From Pontibacter silvestris (GTDB taxonomy: Bacteria; Bacteroidota; Bacteroidia; Cytophagales; Hymenobacteraceae): a DNA stretch of 64,000 bases. Position 1 is the first letter of the stretch. Each line of letters starts with the position of its first letter. Under the pieces are notes generated by a model. The model did no database searches and was not told where the DNA came from. It worked only from the letters and a program-made list of their open reading frames with translations. Below are positions 51,401-60,998 of this stretch, in pieces. The translations under genes and the position numbers were made by a program. The stretch spans positions 186,001 through 250,000 of the forward strand of contig NZ_JAJJWI010000005.1 of assembly GCF_020907275.1 (NCBI RefSeq), written 5' to 3'.

Positions 51401-52243
51401 ATTGACCATCAGACGGTCAGTGATGAGCTTTATGATAATTACCTTGAAGGTTCTGCTACGTTGGTTGTTCCTTTCTCTTATATCAGTAACTATGCTAACA
51501 CCACATCCGACCACTTACCTGTCGTGACGCGTTATGAACTGACAGCGCCTCTTGTGGTTGATGCTGGTCCTAACCAGGTGGTTTACCGCGGTTATTCTCC
51601 TGCTGCCTGCGCTACACTTACAGCTACTGCGGCGACAGGTGGCGCTCCCGGCTACACTTATACCTGGAGCACCGGCGAAATAGGAGAGTCGGTACAGGTT
51701 TGCCCTGATGAGACAACAGTTTATACACTTACTGTTACTGATGCCAGAGGAGTTTCTTTTACAGATTCTGTACAGGTATGTGTCGTAGACGTAAGCTGTG
51801 GAAGTGCTAAGAATCCTAAAGTACAGGTATATTATAACCCTTCCGGAAAGTCTGGTAAAGGTAAAACCCTATGCATTTCAGAATATGCCGTACCAGCACT
51901 TCTTCGCTTAGGAGCAACCTTAGGAAATGGCGACGTTACTACCTGTGAGGGTAATCCTGTTCCGGTTGAGAAGGTTGACCTGAAAGAACTTGTTCTTTCT
52001 ATCATTGCTTATCCTAACCCTGCTACAGATTACCTGAACATTATTTTTGATAAGTTAGAGGATTGCGATGTAGAAGTTGCTTTCTATAATATGCTGGGTA
52101 AGGAGGTGTACAGAAAGTCTCACTTCATTAAGAATGGTAACCTGGACCTTGATATTAGACAAATCAAGCTGAACAAAGGGGTGAACTACCTGAAAGTAAG
52201 CAGCAAGTACGGTAGCAAGACTATTCGAGTTCTGAAGCAGTAG
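48419..52243 (+). CDS. secreted endonuclease/exonuclease/phosphatase-family nuclease with triplicated lamin-tail-like domain and T9SS tail
   Basis: A 1274-residue exported protein. Order: signal peptide (1-26); three homologous ~165-residue beta domains starting near residues 28, 212 and 376, each opening FINEIHYDN and ending SLQLTG; acidic Pro-Glu linkers (DPDPEPEPEPEPNPEP); an OB-fold-like region (~545-735, QVIVSGTLTAANELGGPAYLQD); an EEP nuclease domain (~753-1040) with WNMEFFG, VQEISD, VNIHAKSG, LGDYND and SDHLPVV; a PKD-like domain (~1042-1125); a degenerate Cys/His module (~1127-1177); and a T9SS tail (~1190-1274, AYPNPATDYLN). The nuclease core residues are intact, so it is probably an extracellular DNase (ExeM/NucH-like) used for DNA scavenging or biofilm turnover. 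No partner genes are adjacent. Confidence 0.88.
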   Translation: MKHLLHSLFVCCLMLCLGMAGPAVGQSIFINEIHYDNESTDANEAVEVAAPAGTDLSGWSLVLYNGNNGGVYNTTPLQGVIADQSGGYGFLQVSISGIQNGAPDGVALVNADGAVIQFLSYEGVFTAVGGPADGLTSTDIGVSEGGTTPAGFSLQLTGAGSVYADFTWASEAESTFGAVNTGQVTGTGGGGTDPDPEPEPEPEPNPEPATMIVFINEIHYDNTGTDEGEGVEVAGLAGTDLTGWQLVPYNGNNGAAYSALTLSGTIPDQQSGFGTVFFSISGLQNGAPDGVALVDAEGNVLQFISYEGSFAATNGPAAGLTSTDIGIEEGASSPVGFSLQLTGTGSAYEDFTWVADVAATYNTLNNSQVFLPLQDIVFINEIHYDNEGTDTGEAVELAGRAGTDLSGWSLVLYNGGNGTAYNTQTLTGTIPDQTNGFGFIAVTYPANGLQNGAPDGVALVNADGEVVQFLSYEGSFTAVDGPADGLASTDIGVQEASSSPVGYSLQLTGAGFTYENFTWTGPTTSTFGTLNVGQDFGGGTTEPEPSPEPQEVTIAEARALPLNSQVIVSGTLTAANELGGPAYLQDSTGGIPVFDYQLHGPGAFSIGDSIQVTASVGVYNQMVQLVDVTNVESFGVATNPVAPLEVSISEITPALEGQLITVPNVSFTDTRGLLFPESNYGITDGTGTLEFRIDGDVESLVGHEVPDSAVTVTGVLGSFRGTLQILPRFIEDLPGAPEYTPEGTDIPINTTLDVMTWNMEFFGSTIATFGPDDVQQQLQNATRLIDSVNADIIAVQEISDENLLQQLADSLGYERVCSDRFSYSFNGPDPTFPEQKVCFLYNPEVVTFVDARVLFEAMYDSARTGYSTALNNYPTGDPSSFWSSGRLPFMITVDAMVEGVTERFQLVNIHAKSGSGSSDLLRRRFDVQALRDTLDQYYPNANIIILGDYNDDVDESIGGGASTYSAFVEAEDFRVVTAALSEAGLRSFITQDNVIDHQTVSDELYDNYLEGSATLVVPFSYISNYANTTSDHLPVVTRYELTAPLVVDAGPNQVVYRGYSPAACATLTATAATGGAPGYTYTWSTGEIGESVQVCPDETTVYTLTVTDARGVSFTDSVQVCVVDVSCGSAKNPKVQVYYNPSGKSGKGKTLCISEYAVPALLRLGATLGNGDVTTCEGNPVPVEKVDLKELVLSIIAYPNPATDYLNIIFDKLEDCDVEVAFYNMLGKEVYRKSHFIKNGNLDLDIRQIKLNKGVNYLKVSSKYGSKTIRVLKQ
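48500..50020 (+). repeat. three in-frame copies of a lamin-tail-like domain coding sequence
   Basis: Homologous units at about 48500-48970, 49052-49520 and 49544-50020, recognisable at DNA level (for example the segment coding for NEIHYDN and the one coding for DGVALV). Units 1 and 3 look closest to each other; unit 2 is more diverged. Confidence 0.8.
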
Positions 52244-52276
52244 GACTGCTTTGGTATAAAAATACAATACAAAAAG

Positions 52277-52300
52277 AAACCCGGCACTTTGGCCGGGTTT
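52277..52300. terminator. terminator between nuclease and exonuclease genes
   Basis: A 9-bp GC-rich stem AAACCCGGC (52277-52285)/GCCGGGTTT (52292-52300), loop of 6, followed by TCTTTTT on the plus side and preceded by an A-rich run that gives a T run on the minus strand. It serves both converging genes. Confidence 0.85.
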
Positions 52301-52324
52301 TCTTTTTAATGAGGTTCTGTGATT

Positions 52325-53740
52325 TTAATCAAACACAATTAACTTTTCTTTATGGGTGCCGCGCATGTGGCTCCTGATAATCTGCTGCACATCTTTATTA
52401 TCGTTATAACGTTTTATCACGCTTTTGAAATCGTCAATACTTTGTGCAGAGAAGAACTCATCCATAAATCCAAAGCCTAAGTAAGTGCCATTCTCTACTA
52501 CTACCACTGACTTCTCTCCATACTCACGACCCTTGCCGATAATTACAAAGCTGTCATGCTCATACGAGAAGGATTCAACGGCCTGGTCTACGCGGGCATT
52601 ATATTCTTCAGGGCTCTCTTGGCCGATGCAGGCGCCATTGCACTGGTGTACCTGGTAATCGAAACAGGCTCCGTTGGTTTTATACAAATCACACAATTTC
52701 TGGCAGAGGTTATACTTCGCTACCTTATGAAAAAGAAAGCCTTTTGCCTTAAACTGGTTGGTTAGTGCGATAAGCGGTGTCATGCTGATGTTATCCGCTT
52801 TGTTCACGCTTCCGAATGTCAGGCGTTTGTAACCATTGCCGTCTTCATACATAAATATTCCGGTGTTGAACACAGAGCGTCGCTGTTGCCGGTTATAATG
52901 TGGCTTCATGCGCTTTATCTCTGCCGACTCAAACAGAAGCGCCACCAGTTCATTACCCATTTGCTCATAAGTAATGTCTGAAATCTGGTTCTTGAAATCC
53001 AGTGACTTGCGGCTTTTATAATCGATGTTAAAGTGCTGAATAATGCGCTTACGGATGTTTTTGCTCTTACCTACATAAATCACTTCACCTTGCTCATTAT
53101 GGAAGTAATAAACGCCTGGTGTCGTTGGCAAAGCATCTACTTGTTCTTTTCTGATGTTAGGTGGCAGTAACGAAGTTTTGATTTCCTGCTTCAGCATCTG
53201 TTGTGCAGGTTGCTCTGCCATCTGCTGGTTACCATCTATAACAGGTCTGTTTATCTTAATCAGCTTGTCGAACAACTTGGCAGTAGCCTCTGCATCGCCT
53301 ATAGCACGATGGCGTAACTGTAGATCAATATTTATGCTCTTGCAGAGCTTCCCAAGACTATAAGAAGGCAGACCAGGTATTAGTGAGCGGCTTAAGCGAA
53401 CGGTGCAAAGAGTCTTGCGCTGAAAGTTAAAGCCAAGGTCAGCAAACTCTTTTTTGATGAATGAGTAATCGAAGCGGACATTATGCGCTACAAACACCAT
53501 GCCTTCGGTAAACTTTACAATATCCTTTGCCACCTCATAGAACTTAGGCGCGTCCTGCACCATATCATCCGTTATGCCCGTGAGCTGCGAAATAAAAAAG
53601 GGGATAGACCGCTGCGGGTTGATAAGTGTGTTATACTTGTCAACTATCTGCTGCCCATCGTGTATGAATATAGCAATTTCAGTTATCTTGTCTTGAGCAG
53701 GTTGGCTACCTGTGGTCTCAATGTCTACTATGGCGTACAA
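52325..53740 (-). CDS. DEDDh exonuclease fused to GIY-YIG nuclease (DnaQ-Cho/UvrC-like)
   Basis: A 471-residue two-nuclease protein. The N-terminal exonuclease (~1-165) is DnaQ-like, with D6 and E8 in AIVDIETTGS, ITEIAIF, VFVAHNVRFDYSF and the His-Asp motif HRAIGDAEATAKLF. The middle GIY-YIG domain (~205-285) reads PGVYYFHNEQGEVIYVGKS then RKRIIQHF. A C-terminal region with several Cys (KYNLCQKLCDLYKTNGACFDYQ) resembles the Cys-rich part of UvrC/Cho. Relatives are annotated as DNA polymerase III epsilon-like or Cho-type proteins and probably take part in nucleotide excision repair. It is a lone gene in convergent orientation with the secreted nuclease. Confidence 0.88.
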   Translation of the reverse strand: MYAIVDIETTGSQPAQDKITEIAIFIHDGQQIVDKYNTLINPQRSIPFFISQLTGITDDMVQDAPKFYEVAKDIVKFTEGMVFVAHNVRFDYSFIKKEFADLGFNFQRKTLCTVRLSRSLIPGLPSYSLGKLCKSINIDLQLRHRAIGDAEATAKLFDKLIKINRPVIDGNQQMAEQPAQQMLKQEIKTSLLPPNIRKEQVDALPTTPGVYYFHNEQGEVIYVGKSKNIRKRIIQHFNIDYKSRKSLDFKNQISDITYEQMGNELVALLFESAEIKRMKPHYNRQQRRSVFNTGIFMYEDGNGYKRLTFGSVNKADNISMTPLIALTNQFKAKGFLFHKVAKYNLCQKLCDLYKTNGACFDYQVHQCNGACIGQESPEEYNARVDQAVESFSYEHDSFVIIGKGREYGEKSVVVVENGTYLGFGFMDEFFSAQSIDDFKSVIKRYNDNKDVQQIIRSHMRGTHKEKLIVFD

Positions 53741-53886
53741 GCTATTGTCTTTTTAGTGCTTTAAATACAGCAACTGGAGTTATAACAGGTGCTATACTAT
53801 AAACCAATATTTTTAGTAATACGTTTCAAACTTGCTTAGCACTACAATATTTGCAAACATAGTTAGTAACCTGTCGGTTTTAGTAA

Positions 53887-55017
53887 TTACTGGTTTCTTT
53901 CACCCTTAGCCTCTCCTTTCCAGATGGACGAGAACCATTTGCTGACTTTGCCACGCTTTTTGGGCTTTACGTCATCTATATCTGCCAGCAGGAAGCCTAG
54001 TGGTACCAGTGGCTCATAAGAATCAAAGATTACTTTCAGAATGGCAATACCGGGTAAAGCCAGAATCATTCCTGCTGCTCCCCACAAGGCGCCGCCTAAC
54101 AGTAAGGCCACAATTGCTGCAAAAGGATTTATACTGACTTTAGAGCCGACCACATATGGCGTTATAAAATTACCCTCCAGAAACTGCACAAAAACAAACA
54201 CGCCGATAACCAAAACGGCATCAATCAGATGTCCGGTTGTAGCGAGTGTGAAAAGTGCAGGCAGTAAAGAACCGATCAGGATGCCGATATAAGGAATAAT
54301 GGTCAGGATAGAGGCAAAAACACCAAAGAAAAGCGCGTACTTCACACCTAATATAAACAATCCTGCAGAGTTGAGTAACGACACTACCACAATAACAATC
54401 ATCAGCCCAGAAATATAGCTTTGAGCCACGCGTTGTATAAGATGCAGGGTCTGCACCATATTATCGCGACGATCTCTGGTAATGAGCATGAAAAGAAACT
54501 TCTCCAGGTGATCACGGTAGTAGAGCAGGCAGAAAACATAAATAGGAACTACTGTAAGAGCTGCAATTAAACCGGTGGTCATTGAAATAGTATTTCCCAG
54601 AAAGGTGCCGGCAATGTCCTGCAGGCTGGTTATAGCATTGCGCACCAAGTCTGTTTTATTTGTGGGTTGTATGCCAAAATTATCTAACATAAACAGCTGC
54701 ACTTGCTCAATCAGGTCGGTTATATTGTTGCCGATTGTTTGTAGTTCACTCGTCAGGCTCATTATCTGGGTAGACAGGAACCAGATCAGCAGCCCCAGCA
54801 CTACAACAATCAATATGATACTAATAATGATAGCCAGCGGGCGGGGTATCTTCACGCGCTCCATCTTGCGATTAAGGGGCAAAAGCAGGAGGGCAAACAG
54901 AAGCGAGAAAGCTAATGGCACCAAAAGGGACTGAAAAGCTTGCAGAAGCCATATAAGCAGGTACACCCCTAATAATATAAGGATGTATTTTAAATAATTG
55001 GGTAACTTTATCTCCAT
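53887..55017 (-). CDS. AI-2E family transporter (membrane permease)
   Basis: A 376-residue polytopic inner-membrane protein with about eight hydrophobic segments and no cofactor motif. It matches the AI-2E/PerM family: ALLLLPLNRKMERVKIPRPL, the mid-protein helix pair ending VPIYVFCLLYYR, and the C-terminal block IPYIGILIGSLLPALF, VGSKVSINPFAAIVALLLGG and AAGMILALPGIAILKVIFDS. The C-tail is basic (KPKKRGKVSKW). Despite the name, few members are shown to export AI-2; some are Na+/H+ antiporters. A 16-bp hairpin lies 23 bases upstream of the start codon. Confidence 0.88.
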   Translation of the reverse strand: MEIKLPNYLKYILILLGVYLLIWLLQAFQSLLVPLAFSLLFALLLLPLNRKMERVKIPRPLAIIISIILIVVVLGLLIWFLSTQIMSLTSELQTIGNNITDLIEQVQLFMLDNFGIQPTNKTDLVRNAITSLQDIAGTFLGNTISMTTGLIAALTVVPIYVFCLLYYRDHLEKFLFMLITRDRRDNMVQTLHLIQRVAQSYISGLMIVIVVVSLLNSAGLFILGVKYALFFGVFASILTIIPYIGILIGSLLPALFTLATTGHLIDAVLVIGVFVFVQFLEGNFITPYVVGSKVSINPFAAIVALLLGGALWGAAGMILALPGIAILKVIFDSYEPLVPLGFLLADIDDVKPKKRGKVSKWFSSIWKGEAKGERNQ

Positions 55018-55373
55018 AAAACATTTTTCAAATAAAGAGCTGCCTAAACATGCAGGAACATTTTCTGCATGTTTAGGCAGTATTATTGCTGTACAAATAT
55101 AATCTTTTTTTAATGTAAAAATGCTAAATATTTTAGCTGTAGTATATGTTTAAAAAAGCTGTTTTAGATGAACTAGCCTTGTATTTTTTTAGTTGTATAA
55201 AAAAGAGAAGTTTAAAGCTGCAATTTACATTTCTGATTTAACTAATAGTTTTAGTAAAAAAAGATTTACTTTGCAGCAAGACATGGTGTTAAAACTTAAT
55301 TGTGCCATGTGTCTTCTATTTTTTCTATATTTCCGATTGATTCTATCGAAACAAATACACTTACGCTTAAATA
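55018..55373. other. divergent intergenic region before parE
   Basis: A 356-base spacer with the hairpin at 55040-55080 and a TTACTTTG at 55267-55274 that is one base off the -7 consensus. The open frame at 55193-55393 lacks coding character. Confidence 0.6.
55040..55080. terminator. hairpin upstream of AI-2E and parE genes
   Basis: A 16-bp perfect stem (55040-55055, 55065-55080; CTGCCTAAACATGCAG and complement), loop of 9. It looks like the terminators elsewhere in the window but lies in a divergent region where no transcript is expected to end, so its role is unclear. Confidence 0.5.
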
Positions 55374-57236
55374 ATGGCAGAGTTAGACCATAATTACAAC
55401 GAAGACAGCATTCGCTCGCTGGAGCCGCGCGAGCACATCAGGTTGCGCCCTGGTATGTACATCGGCAAGCTGGGAGACGGCTCTTCGGCCGATGACGGTA
55501 TTTACATTTTGGTAAAAGAGGTAATCGACAACTCCATTGATGAACACGTGATGGGTTTCGGTAAAACCATTGAGATCAAGATTTCAGACCACAAGGTACA
55601 GGTGCGCGACTATGGCCGTGGAATTCCGCTGGGCAAGGTGATCGACTGCGTGAGTAAGATAAACACGGGTGGTAAGTACGACAGCAAGGCTTTCCAGAAG
55701 TCAGTAGGTCTGAACGGTGTGGGTACAAAGGCTGTAAATGCCCTTTCGAGCCACTTCCGTATTCAGTCTGTACGCGACGGACAGATGAAGGCAGCTGAGT
55801 TTGAGCGCGGCGTGCTGACGCTTGATTCTAACTTGCAGGAAACTTCTCAGCGCAACGGTACGCTTACGGTTTTCACGCCAGACGATACCATTTTCAAAAA
55901 CTTCCAGTTCAACCTCGATTACCTCGAGAACCAGGTATGGAATTATGCCTACCTTAACTCCGGCCTTACCATTAATTTTAACGGTAAGAAATACTTCTCA
56001 GAGAATGGCCTGCTGGACCTGCTCCGTAACAAGGCTGACGAGGAGAACATGCGCTACCCGATCATCCACCTGAAAGGAACAGACATTGAACTTGCCCTTA
56101 CGCACGGCAATGACTATGGTGAGGAATACTATTCCTTCGTGAACGGCCAGTATACGACAATGGGCGGAACACACCTGGCGGCTTTCCGTGAGGCGGTGGT
56201 GAAAACGGTTCGGGAGCATTATAAAAAAGACTATGATGCAGCTGATATTCGTGCCTCTATTATAGGTGCGATCTCGTTGCGTGTGCAGGAACCCGTGTTC
56301 GAGTCGCAGACAAAAACCAAGTTAGGTTCTATTGATATGGGCCCAGACGGTCCGACTGTGCGTGGTTACATCAACGATTTTGTGCGTGAGCACCTCGACA
56401 ATTACCTGCACAAGAATCCTGCTACTGCTGAGGCGCTGAAAAAGCGAATCGAGCAGAGTGAGCGTGAGCGTAAGGACATGGCAGGTGTGAAGAAGTTGGC
56501 CAACCAGCGTGCTAAAAAAGCAAACCTGCACAACCGCAAGTTGCGCGACTGCCGTCTGCACTTCAACGAAGACAAGCACGAGAACTCTTTGCTTTCTACA
56601 CTTTTTATCACAGAGGGTGACTCAGCAAGTGGTTCTATCACTAAGTCGCGCAATGTGGATACCGAGGCGGTGTTCAGTTTGCGTGGTAAGCCGCTGAACT
56701 GCTTTGGCCTGAAGAAAAAAGTGGTGTACGAGAACGAGGAGTTTAACCTGTTGCAGCACGCGCTGAACATTGAAGAAGGTCTGGAAGGTCTGCGTTACAA
56801 CCGCGTGGTAATTGCTACCGATGCCGACGTGGACGGTATGCACATTCGCCTGCTGTTGCTGACGTTCTTTCTGCAGTTTTTCCCTGACCTGGTGCGTAAC
56901 GGCCATGTGTATATTCTGGAAACTCCGCTTTTCCGTGTACGCAACAAGAAGGAAACCATTTACTGCTACAACGAAACCGAGAAGCAGGAAGCCATGAACA
57001 AATTGGGCAAGAAACCAGAGATTACCCGCTTTAAAGGTTTGGGAGAAATTTCACCAGACGAGTTCGGTAAATTTATCGGCGAAAACATTAAACTAAAGCC
57101 TGTTATCCTGCACAAGGATACCACTATACAAAAGATTCTGAGCTACTACATGGGCAAGAACACGCCTGACCGTCAGCAGTTCATTATCGATAATTTGAAG
57201 ATTGAAAAAGACATAGTAGAGGAAGTATATGCATAA
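55374..57236 (+). CDS. parE: DNA topoisomerase IV subunit B
   Basis: A 620-residue type IIA topoisomerase ATPase subunit. The GHKL ATPase domain (~1-220) has E49 and N53 in [20 protein letters not shown] and [13 protein letters not shown]. The transducer domain follows, then the TOPRIM domain with [12 protein letters not shown] (~415), [16 protein letters not shown] and [13 protein letters not shown]. It decatenates chromosomes together with ParC; it could also be called GyrB-like, but the length (short, without the GyrB insertion) and the parC partner support topoisomerase IV. The parC start overlaps its end by 8 bases. The codon use is visibly richer in C/G at third positions than in neighbouring genes. 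Confidence 0.9.
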   Translation: MAELDHNYNEDSIRSLEPREHIRLRPGMYIGKLGDGSSADDGIYILVKEVIDNSIDEHVMGFGKTIEIKISDHKVQVRDYGRGIPLGKVIDCVSKINTGGKYDSKAFQKSVGLNGVGTKAVNALSSHFRIQSVRDGQMKAAEFERGVLTLDSNLQETSQRNGTLTVFTPDDTIFKNFQFNLDYLENQVWNYAYLNSGLTINFNGKKYFSENGLLDLLRNKADEENMRYPIIHLKGTDIELALTHGNDYGEEYYSFVNGQYTTMGGTHLAAFREAVVKTVREHYKKDYDAADIRASIIGAISLRVQEPVFESQTKTKLGSIDMGPDGPTVRGYINDFVREHLDNYLHKNPATAEALKKRIEQSERERKDMAGVKKLANQRAKKANLHNRKLRDCRLHFNEDKHENSLLSTLFITEGDSASGSITKSRNVDTEAVFSLRGKPLNCFGLKKKVVYENEEFNLLQHALNIEEGLEGLRYNRVVIATDADVDGMHIRLLLLTFFLQFFPDLVRNGHVYILETPLFRVRNKKETIYCYNETEKQEAMNKLGKKPEITRFKGLGEISPDEFGKFIGENIKLKPVILHKDTTIQKILSYYMGKNTPDRQQFIIDNLKIEKDIVEEVYA

Positions 57237-59988
57237 CGAAGATTTAAACGAAGAATTGCACCATCACGAAGGAGAAGAAGAGCAGGGCGTACAGTTTACC
57301 GATGGCGAAGAAGAAGTCATCCATAACGTAACACCTGTTTCTGGTCTGTACGAAAACTGGTTCCTCGATTATGCTTCTTATGTAATTCTGGAGCGTGCGG
57401 TGCCAGCCATTGAAGATGGTCTGAAACCGGTGCAGCGCCGCATCCTGCACGCCATGAAAGAAATGGACGATGGTCGCTTTAACAAAGTAGCCAACGTCAT
57501 AGGGCAGACCATGCAGTACCACCCACACGGCGATGCCTCTATTGGTGATGCTATTGTGGGTTTAGGGCAGAAAGACCTTTTAATTGAAACACAGGGTAAC
57601 TGGGGTGATGTACGTACGGGTGACAGTGCAGCAGCTTCCCGTTACATTGAGGCACGACTTTCTAAATTTGCTTTAGATGTTGTGTTTAACCCGCAGACAA
57701 CGCAGTGGCAGCTGTCTTACGATGGGCGTAAAAACGAGCCGGTTACTTTACCTGTTAAGTTCCCGCTGCTGCTGGCGCAGGGTGTGGAAGGTATTGCCGT
57801 AGGTTTATCTACCAAAGTAATGCCGCATAACTTCAGGGAGCTGATCAAAGGTTCTATTGATGTGCTGAAAGGGCGTCAAACACTACTACTGCCAGACTTC
57901 CCGAATGGAGGACAGGTAGATGTAACGAACTATAACGGTGGTGCGCGGGGTGGTAAAATACGCGTTCGTGCCACTATCGAAAAAGTAGATAAGACGCTGC
58001 TAATTATCCGCGATGTGCCTTATGGCATTACCACAACCGGATTGATGGATTCTATTGTGAAAGCGAGTGAGAACAATAAGATCAAAATCAAGAAGGTGGT
58101 GGACAACACGGCGGCTAATGTAGAGATACATGTACAGTTGCCTCCCGGCGTGTCACCGGATCTAACAATAGATGCGCTGTATGCTTTTACTGATTGTGAA
58201 GTCTCAATTTCTCCAAACACCTGTGTCATTATAGAAGACAAGCCGCACTTTATGAGTGTGGATGAATTACTGCGTATTTCTACTTTTAAAACAGTAGACC
58301 TGCTGAAGCGCGAGCTGGAGATTCGTAAAGGAGAGCTGGAAGATAAATGGCATCATTCCTCGCTGGAGAAAATATTTATCGAAAATCGTATCTATCGCGA
58401 TATTGAAGAGTGTGAGACATGGGAAGCTGTGTTGAATGCAATCGATACAGGTTTAGACCCATTCAAGCCTTTGCTTCGCCGTGAGGTAACCGAAGATGAT
58501 ATTATCCGACTGACAGAGATCAAAATTAAACGCATATCGAAGTATGACTCTTTTAAAGCTGATGAATATATCAGGAAGCTGGAAGAAGAGATGGCTGAGG
58601 TGGACGACCACTTAGCTAACCTAATTCGCTATGCAATTGCATACTTTGAAGGCTTGATGAAAAAGTACGGACAGGGTAAAGAACGTCGTACACAGGTCAA
58701 GACTTTTGATGTGATCAATGCGCAGAACGTTGCTATTGCGAACCAGAAGCTTTACATGAATGCCAAAGATGGCTTTATCGGAACAAGCCTCCGCAAAGAT
58801 GAGTTTGTGTGCGATTGCTCAGACATGGACGACATCATCGTGTTCCGCAAAGATGGTAAGTTCATGGTAACCAAGGTGGCCGACAAAACCTTTGTGGGGA
58901 AAGATATTATTATGGCTGGCGTTTACAACAAGAACGACGAGCACATGGTGTACAACATGATCTATGCGGATGGTAAATCTGGCGTATCTTATGCCAAGCG
59001 CTTCTCTGTTAAGTCCATCACCAGAGATAAAGAATATGACCTTACTAAAGGCGAGAAAGGTTCTAAGGTTCATTACCTGACAGCTAACCCTAATTCAGAG
59101 TCTGAGGTGGTAACAGTAACACTTACGCCTGCTGCTTCGGCCCGTAACAAGGTCTTTGATTTTGACTTTGCAGATTTGATGATTAAAGGCAAAGGTTCGA
59201 ACGGTAATATCGTAACGAAGTATCCGGTGAAAAAAGTCGTGCAGAAAAGCTTGGGCGATTCTACATTGGGAGGCCGTGAAATTTCTTATGATGAAGTTAT
59301 TGGTAGACTGAACACCGAAGGCAGGGGGCGGTATTTAGGTTCTTTCAATACAGATGATACCATCCTGGTAATCTATGATGACGGCACCTATGAGATGACA
59401 TCCTTTGACCTGACGAACCATTATGCGGTAGAAAAAATCAAAGTGCTGCAGAAGTTTGATCCGGAGCTGGTTATTTCCGCTATTTATTATGAGGGAGATA
59501 ATAAAACGTACTACCTGAAACGTTTCAAAGTGGAGACTTCTACGGTAGGTAAAAAATTCCCATTTATACCGGAAACCAAAGGTTCAAGGCTGGAGGCTGT
59601 TTCTACGCATCCTGAGCCGCTGGCTAACATTAAGTTCAAACGTTCTATCCGTGGAGAGAAAGAATCAGAGAAACTGCTGCTCAGCGAGTTTATGGATGTG
59701 AAGGGATGGAAAGCTATGGGGAATAAGCTCAACTATTATAAAATTCTGGAGGTAGATGTACCAAAGCAGGAGGTAATTGAGCTGCAGGATGAAAAGCCCA
59801 AAGCCAAAAGAACTGCTGTTTCAAAGAAAGAGCCTGTATCAGTGCCTGCAGAGTTAAAAGAACTGGCGGCAGAGGCTGTCTTGTCTAGTGGTACTCAACA
59901 TCTTAAGGAGGAAAACGTAGATGTTAGTGAAGACATTGAAAGGGCTAAAGAAGCCCTTAAGAAAAAGAAGCAGCTAAACATTTTCTAA
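57229..59988 (+). CDS. parC: DNA topoisomerase IV subunit A
   Basis: A 919-residue DNA-cleaving subunit. The N-terminus has an acidic extension (1-32), then the breakage-reunion domain: [27 protein letters not shown] and the catalytic Tyr139 in [12 protein letters not shown]. The tower and coiled-coil follow (~330-480) with [19 protein letters not shown]. The C-terminal part is a beta-pinwheel with degenerate repeats rather than the GyrA box (~510-830), then a Lys/Glu-rich tail. The start overlaps parE by 8 bases, so the subunits are made together. The position corresponding to quinolone-site Ser of GyrA is Ala here, which I believe is lineage-typical. Confidence 0.9.
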   Translation: MHNEDLNEELHHHEGEEEQGVQFTDGEEEVIHNVTPVSGLYENWFLDYASYVILERAVPAIEDGLKPVQRRILHAMKEMDDGRFNKVANVIGQTMQYHPHGDASIGDAIVGLGQKDLLIETQGNWGDVRTGDSAAASRYIEARLSKFALDVVFNPQTTQWQLSYDGRKNEPVTLPVKFPLLLAQGVEGIAVGLSTKVMPHNFRELIKGSIDVLKGRQTLLLPDFPNGGQVDVTNYNGGARGGKIRVRATIEKVDKTLLIIRDVPYGITTTGLMDSIVKASENNKIKIKKVVDNTAANVEIHVQLPPGVSPDLTIDALYAFTDCEVSISPNTCVIIEDKPHFMSVDELLRISTFKTVDLLKRELEIRKGELEDKWHHSSLEKIFIENRIYRDIEECETWEAVLNAIDTGLDPFKPLLRREVTEDDIIRLTEIKIKRISKYDSFKADEYIRKLEEEMAEVDDHLANLIRYAIAYFEGLMKKYGQGKERRTQVKTFDVINAQNVAIANQKLYMNAKDGFIGTSLRKDEFVCDCSDMDDIIVFRKDGKFMVTKVADKTFVGKDIIMAGVYNKNDEHMVYNMIYADGKSGVSYAKRFSVKSITRDKEYDLTKGEKGSKVHYLTANPNSESEVVTVTLTPAASARNKVFDFDFADLMIKGKGSNGNIVTKYPVKKVVQKSLGDSTLGGREISYDEVIGRLNTEGRGRYLGSFNTDDTILVIYDDGTYEMTSFDLTNHYAVEKIKVLQKFDPELVISAIYYEGDNKTYYLKRFKVETSTVGKKFPFIPETKGSRLEAVSTHPEPLANIKFKRSIRGEKESEKLLLSEFMDVKGWKAMGNKLNYYKILEVDVPKQEVIELQDEKPKAKRTAVSKKEPVSVPAELKELAAEAVLSSGTQHLKEENVDVSEDIERAKEALKKKKQLNIF

Positions 59989-60047
59989 AGTAGGCTGAGT
60001 ACTTGCAAAAGTCTTTTTTTATCCTTAGGTTAAGGTGTGGAATGATT

Positions 60048-60830
60048 ATGAAGAGACTTTATAGCGTTTTGTTTATAGTTTGCATGTGTTGTGCATTTCA
60101 GTCTGTTTGTACAGCAGCAGACAACTCAGAAAATGAGTTGCTGCTGCAACGTGCAGAACAGCTGTTGAGCAGCCATAAAGACAATGAAGCTCTTCATTTG
60201 TATGAGAAGGTATTAGCTTTGTCTGCAGATAGCTACGAAGCACTTTGTAAAGCAAGTTTGTTACATTGCCGCATTGGCGATCGTTACAGTGATGAAACGA
60301 GTAAGCTGCAGCACTTTGAAAAGGCCAAGAACTATGCCCGGCGTGCTTACAGTATTAATTCAACTGACGCTGAGTCTAATTTTGTAATGGCTATGTCAAT
60401 GTACGCTTATGCCATGGTTGCTGGCCCAAAGGAACGCCTTAGTAGTATTCATGATGCAAAACCTTTTATAGATGCTGCTTTGGCATGCAACAGCCATCAT
60501 GATGGTGCCTGGTATTTGTTAGGGCGCTGGTATTATAAAATGGCAAACCTTAATTTTGCGGAAAAAATTGCTGCAAAGGTTTTTTTTGATGGTCTTTGTG
60601 AAGAAGCCACTAACCAGCATGCTGTTGAAGCCCTCAATAACGCTATTGCTTATAATCCCACTTATATTAGATATTATTACGACCTTGCCTGTATTTATCA
60701 GGATATGAATGAAACGCAATCCTGCATCACGACTTTAGAAAAAGCTCTAACTGTTAACCTTGATACAAAGAACGAGCTAGAGCTAAGCAGGCGTTGCAAG
60801 ATTATGTTAAAGGAACATCTTAATAATTAG
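60048..60830 (+). CDS. exported TPR-containing protein
   Basis: A 260-residue protein from ATG 60048 (another ATG at 60042 is possible); the open frame further upstream begins at a TTG inside the parC-proximal spacer. The N-terminus is a signal peptide (RLYSVLFIVCMCCAFQSVC). The mature part is helical with tetratricopeptide-type repeats: ENELLLQRAEQLLSSHKDNEALHLYEKV, SYEALCKASLLHCRIGD and HAVEALNNAIAYNPTYIRYYYDLA. This matches periplasmic TPR proteins of Bacteroidota of unknown function. It is 59 bases after parC and ends with a strong hairpin, so it may be read from the parE-parC transcript. Confidence 0.75.
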   Translation: MKRLYSVLFIVCMCCAFQSVCTAADNSENELLLQRAEQLLSSHKDNEALHLYEKVLALSADSYEALCKASLLHCRIGDRYSDETSKLQHFEKAKNYARRAYSINSTDAESNFVMAMSMYAYAMVAGPKERLSSIHDAKPFIDAALACNSHHDGAWYLLGRWYYKMANLNFAEKIAAKVFFDGLCEEATNQHAVEALNNAIAYNPTYIRYYYDLACIYQDMNETQSCITTLEKALTVNLDTKNELELSRRCKIMLKEHLNN

Positions 60831-60840
60831 AAGATATCTT

Positions 60841-60890
60841 TTAAAATCAAAAAGCCTGCCACCGCAAGGAAGCAGGCTTTTTGATTTTAA
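60841..60890. terminator. terminator after TPR gene
   Basis: A 19-bp perfect stem (60841-60859, 60872-60890; TTAAAATCAAAAAGCCTGC and complement), loop of 12, with GCAGGCTTTTTG on the right arm. It lies 10 bases after the TPR stop. Confidence 0.85.
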
Positions 60891-60998
60891 TTAGTTATTG
60901 ATTCAGGGAAGGGATACAGTATTCTATTAATAGAAATTATCTTAATTTAGCGCTTATATAGTAAAAGCCGGTATTTTGCAGAAATTTAGATTGAAAAG

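Noticed and set aside
55193..55393. A 66-codon frame before parE
   Set aside because: It overlaps the parE start, has AT-driven composition and no recognisable features.
57532..57545. Ala at the ParC position equivalent to the quinolone-site Ser as a resistance mutation
   Set aside because: The [11 protein letters not shown] form is, as far as I recall, normal for this phylum; no evidence of recent change.
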